DNA of 7,381 nt from an uncultured Eubacteriales bacterium. Its GTDB lineage: Bacteria > Bacillota > Clostridia > Christensenellales > Borkfalkiaceae. The translations under genes and the position numbers were made by a program. Each line of letters starts with the position of its first letter. The stretch's first letter is position 1. The DNA lies in the NCBI GenBank assembly GCA_905207385.1, contig CAJLLH010000053.1:1-7381 (forward strand), given 5' to 3'. The notes under the pieces are model-generated. The model did no database searches and had not been told where the DNA came from. It saw only the letters and a program-made list of their open reading frames with translations. Positions 5,952-7,381 of the stretch are shown piece after piece.

Positions 5952-7337
5952 ATGAAACTGTGGCAAGGCAGATTTGAAGAGCCTACGGCAAAAGACGCGG
6001 ACGAATTCAACGATTCGCTGCCCTTCGACAAAAAACTGTGGAAAGAGGATATAACCGCCTCCGTCGCGCACGCGAGAATGCTTGGCAAATGCGGCATTAT
6101 TTCCGAAGCCGAATGCGACGAAATTTGCGGCGGGCTGGAAGCCATTTACGCCGACATCGCGGCGGGCAACACAGAGATTAAAGACGCCGAGGACATACAC
6201 TCTTTCGTAGAAAACGAGCTGGTTGCAAGAATAGGCGACAGCGGCAAAAAACTGCATACGGCGCGCTCGCGCAACGACCAGGTGGCTACAGACTTCCGCC
6301 TGTACGTGAGAAACGCCAACGACAATGCCGTAAAAGCCGTATGCGCGCTTGTTGAAAGCCTTGCCGACAAGGCAGAAAGCGGCCTTAAATACATTATGCC
6401 CGGCTATACCCATCTGAGAAAGGCTCAGCCCATGTGCGCGGGACACTTCTTCAACGCCTATGCCGAAATGTTTTTAAGGGACGCCGACAGATTTGCCGCG
6501 TCAAGAAAGCGCATGAACGTTATGCCGCTCGGCAGCGGCGCGCTTGCAGGAACTTCTTACCCCATAGACAGAAACATGACCTCCACCCTGCTCGAGTTCG
6601 ACAGGCCGTGCGAAAATTCTTTGGACGGCGTTTCCGACCGCGACTTCGTTGCGGAATACCTTTTCAACGCGTCAATGACGATGATGCACCTTTCAAGGCT
6701 GTGCGAAGATATAATACTGTACTCTTCCGAGGAGTTCGGATATTTTGAAATACCCGACGCGTACTCCACCGGCTCTTCCATAATGCCGCAGAAAAAGAAC
6801 CCAGACATACCCGAGCTCATGCGCGGCAAGACGGGCAGAATGTACGGACACCTTATGGCTATACTCACCACGCTCAAAGGCATACCCCTTGCGTACAACA
6901 AAGATTTGCAAGAAGACAAGGAAGGACTTTTCGACGCGGAAAAACAGCTGATGGGCTGCGTAAACATAATGGCTGAACTTATAGACAACATTCTTATGCG
7001 CGGCAATAAAATGAAAAAGGCTGCTGAAGCCGAATTTGCCTGCGCGACAGACGTTGCCGACTACCTTGCCAAAAAGGGCGTGCCCTTCCGCACCGCTCAC
7101 GAGGTTACGGGACGCATAGTGCGCTGGTGCTTAGCCGAAAACAGAACGCTGCAGAACATGACAATCGAGGAATACCAGAGCTTTGACGAGCATTTCGACA
7201 TAGACATCTGCGAAACCGTTCAGGCGAGAAACTGCGCGGAGGCGCGCACCTCTTACGGCGGAGCTTCGCCCAGGTCCGTCAAGGAAAACATACGCTCGAT
7301 AAAAAAGAGATTGTCAAGGTTTGACGACCTGACCTGA
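5952..7337 (+). CDS. argH: Argininosuccinate lyase
   Basis: ArgH cleaves argininosuccinate to arginine and fumarate, the last step of arginine biosynthesis, as a cytosolic homotetramer of the fumarase/aspartase superfamily. The 461 residues match the usual length. Three conserved regions line the shared active sites: HTARSRNDQVATDFRL (102-117), GYTHLRKAQP (151-160, with the conserved T153-H154) and the fumarate-lyase signature GSSIMPQKKNPD (274-285) with the catalytic serine. RGKTGRMYGHL (291-301) and the C-terminal SYGGASPRSV are also typical. A small peculiarity is Gln where most members have Gly in the N-terminal MKLW-G-GRF. The gene diverges from ruvC, has its own promoter (5855-5883), and no other arginine gene is present in the window, so argG must lie elsewhere. 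Confidence 0.98.
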   Translation: MKLWQGRFEEPTAKDADEFNDSLPFDKKLWKEDITASVAHARMLGKCGIISEAECDEICGGLEAIYADIAAGNTEIKDAEDIHSFVENELVARIGDSGKKLHTARSRNDQVATDFRLYVRNANDNAVKAVCALVESLADKAESGLKYIMPGYTHLRKAQPMCAGHFFNAYAEMFLRDADRFAASRKRMNVMPLGSGALAGTSYPIDRNMTSTLLEFDRPCENSLDGVSDRDFVAEYLFNASMTMMHLSRLCEDIILYSSEEFGYFEIPDAYSTGSSIMPQKKNPDIPELMRGKTGRMYGHLMAILTTLKGIPLAYNKDLQEDKEGLFDAEKQLMGCVNIMAELIDNILMRGNKMKKAAEAEFACATDVADYLAKKGVPFRTAHEVTGRIVRWCLAENRTLQNMTIEEYQSFDEHFDIDICETVQARNCAEARTSYGGASPRSVKENIRSIKKRLSRFDDLT

Positions 7338-7381
7338 ACTTTTTGTGCCGAGAACTGAAAAAAAGCGGCGCGCCGCGTACG
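7338..7381. other. Region after argH, cut by the window edge
   Basis: Seven As (7359-7365) are followed by the perfect 12-base palindrome GCGGCGCGCCGC (7366-7377), and the window ends four bases later. This looks like the 5' half of a terminator after argH (A-run plus GC stem), or the end of a minus-strand terminator (the same palindrome followed by seven Ts) for a gene to the right. The second arm, if any, lies outside the window, so it cannot be settled. Confidence 0.35.

Noticed and set aside
5943..6446. Minus-strand 167-codon frame opposite argH
   Set aside because: It is a shadow of the GC-rich argH coding strand, with no SD and no domain.

Overview
This 7.4-kb window is a block of bacterial housekeeping genes. 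It most likely comes from a low-GC-lineage Gram-positive (Bacillota), and probably from Clostridia or a relative rather than Bacilli. Two things support this. The gene order ruvC-ruvA-ruvB-queA-tgt-yajC followed by a small four-helix membrane protein resembles the B. subtilis ruvA-ruvB-queA-tgt-yrbF-yrzE neighbourhood. The cluster also carries a true ruvC, whereas most Bacilli rely on RecU. The species cannot be named from this sequence. There is no sign of phage, insertion sequence, CRISPR array, rRNA or tRNA.

Layout. Seven genes lie on the minus strand, read from right to left. They are ruvC (5828-5331), ruvA (5250-4660), ruvB (4644-3577), queA (3577-2462, overlapping the ruvB stop by one base), tgt (2176-1055), yajC (930-442) and a yrzE/TIGR04086-type membrane protein (386-18). 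One gene, argH (5952-7337), lies on the plus strand and diverges from ruvC. A 285-bp gap between queA and tgt holds a strong terminator-like hairpin, a two-copy 17-bp tandem repeat and a further stretch rich in inverted repeats. The gap between tgt and yajC carries a good sigma-A-type promoter. The short gap between yajC and the membrane gene is almost filled by an intrinsic-terminator-like hairpin whose 3' arm is the next gene's Shine-Dalgarno and whose T-run ends at its ATG.

Function. RuvA and RuvB form the Holliday-junction branch-migration motor and RuvC resolves the junction. Tgt inserts preQ1 into tRNA at G34, and QueA then converts it to epoxyqueuosine. YajC is an accessory protein of the Sec/YidC translocase. 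The small membrane protein has no established role. ArgH performs the last step of arginine synthesis and is unrelated to its neighbours. The signals suggest at least three minus-strand transcription segments: ruvCAB-queA, tgt (by read-through or a promoter I could not identify), and yajC with variable entry into the membrane gene.

I did not find a clearly new biological system. The points most worth a second look are regulatory: the terminator/SD/start overlap before the membrane gene, the face-to-face ruvC and argH promoters, and the repeat-rich queA-tgt gap.
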